In this document: one piece after another, positions 5,851 through 6,094 of the stretch | Numbering within the stretch: the stretch's first letter is position 1 | How the letters are laid out: every line of letters starts with the position of its first letter | Assembly (NCBI GenBank): GCA_938038645.1 | Contig: CALHTA010000133.1 | Coordinates: 1-6,094, forward strand | Reading direction: 5' to 3' | Origin: an uncultured Thiotrichaceae bacterium | GTDB taxonomy: Bacteria; Pseudomonadota; Gammaproteobacteria; Thiotrichales; Thiotrichaceae | Length of the DNA: 6,094 bases | The notes under the pieces: generated by a model | What the model was told of the DNA's origin: nothing | What the model saw: the letters and a program-made list of their open reading frames with translations, nothing else | Database searches by the model: none | Made by a program: the position numbers and the translations under genes

Positions 5851-6094
5851 TTAGACGTTGAAAGAAGAACCGCAGCCGCAAGTTGTTGTTGCATTCGGGT
5901 TACGAATAACAAACTGGGCGCCCTCTAAACCTTCTGTATAATCAATATCGGCTCCAACCAAATACTGAAAGCTCATTGGATCAATTAGCAAGGTTACACC
6001 ACTATTTTCAACAGAAGTGTCACCATCATTGATAGTTTCATCAAATGTGAAGCCGTATTGAAAACCAGAGCAACCGCCACCTGAAACAAAAACT
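5851..6094 (-). CDS. erpA: Iron-sulfur cluster insertion protein ErpA, 5' end missing
   Basis: A-type carrier that receives Fe-S clusters and hands them to apo-enzymes; in E. coli it is needed for maturation of isoprenoid-synthesis and respiratory enzymes. The last 80 codons are present; roughly the first 30 or so residues lie beyond the right edge. The visible part starts [15 protein letters not shown] and ends [16 protein letters not shown], closely matching E. coli ErpA (as remembered) including [24 protein letters not shown]. The three cluster-ligand cysteines are all present: one in GGGCSGF and two in CGCG near the C-terminus. DPMS and YTEGLEG favour ErpA over IscA or SufA. A strong terminator follows 22 bases after the stop. 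The frame enters with one leftover base at 6094. Confidence 0.95.
   Translation of the reverse strand, partial: VFVSGGGCSGFQYGFTFDETINDGDTSVENSGVTLLIDPMSFQYLVGADIDYTEGLEGAQFVIRNPNATTTCGCGSSFNV

Noticed and set aside
1..6094. Looked for mobile elements, long direct or inverted repeats, CRISPR arrays, tRNAs and toxin-antitoxin or defence genes.
   Set aside because: None is visible. All genes are co-oriented core functions with similar composition, so the window reads as ordinary chromosome.

Overview
The window looks like chromosome from a marine-type gammaproteobacterium with modest GC content (judged by eye). The protein sequences resemble those of the Pseudomonadales/Oceanospirillales/Cellvibrionales side of the class more than the enterics. 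The clearest sign is a MucD/DegP protease gene following rseC in the same direction, the algU-mucA-mucB-mucC-mucD layout known from Pseudomonas. In E. coli, degP lies elsewhere. The species cannot be named from this sequence. Every gene reads on the minus strand, so transcription runs from high to low coordinates.

Layout in transcription order: (1) The 3' part of erpA, an A-type iron-sulfur carrier, enters from the right edge (6094-5851) and ends at a strong intrinsic terminator (5828-5801). (2) A DUF455 ferritin-like protein with a complete set of candidate di-iron ligands starts only 18 bases after that terminator (5782-4976). (3) A 128-base AT-rich gap follows, then an exported, LysM-containing lytic transglycosylase that must start at TTG (4847-3780). 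(4) A 217-base intergenic region holds, in order, a long hairpin, a likely intrinsic terminator for the transglycosylase gene, a candidate sigma-E-type promoter and a candidate sigma-70 promoter. (5) The envelope-stress operon rpoE-rseA-rseB-rseC-mucD runs from 3562 off the left edge, with gaps of 36, 5, 34 and 68 bases.

The five-gene operon is a self-contained stress circuit. RpoE is the ECF sigma factor, RseA is the inner-membrane anti-sigma factor, RseB shields RseA in the periplasm, RseC is a cysteine-bearing membrane protein, and MucD/DegP is the periplasmic protease that removes misfolded envelope proteins. The candidate sigma-E promoter upstream of rpoE would close a positive feedback loop. 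The transglycosylase next door also acts in the envelope, but a likely terminator separates it from the operon.

I see no mobile element, CRISPR array, tRNA or rRNA, and no clear sign of an undescribed defence or mobile system. The least understood items are the DUF455 protein beside erpA, its unexplained transcription, and the structured region between the transglycosylase gene and rpoE.
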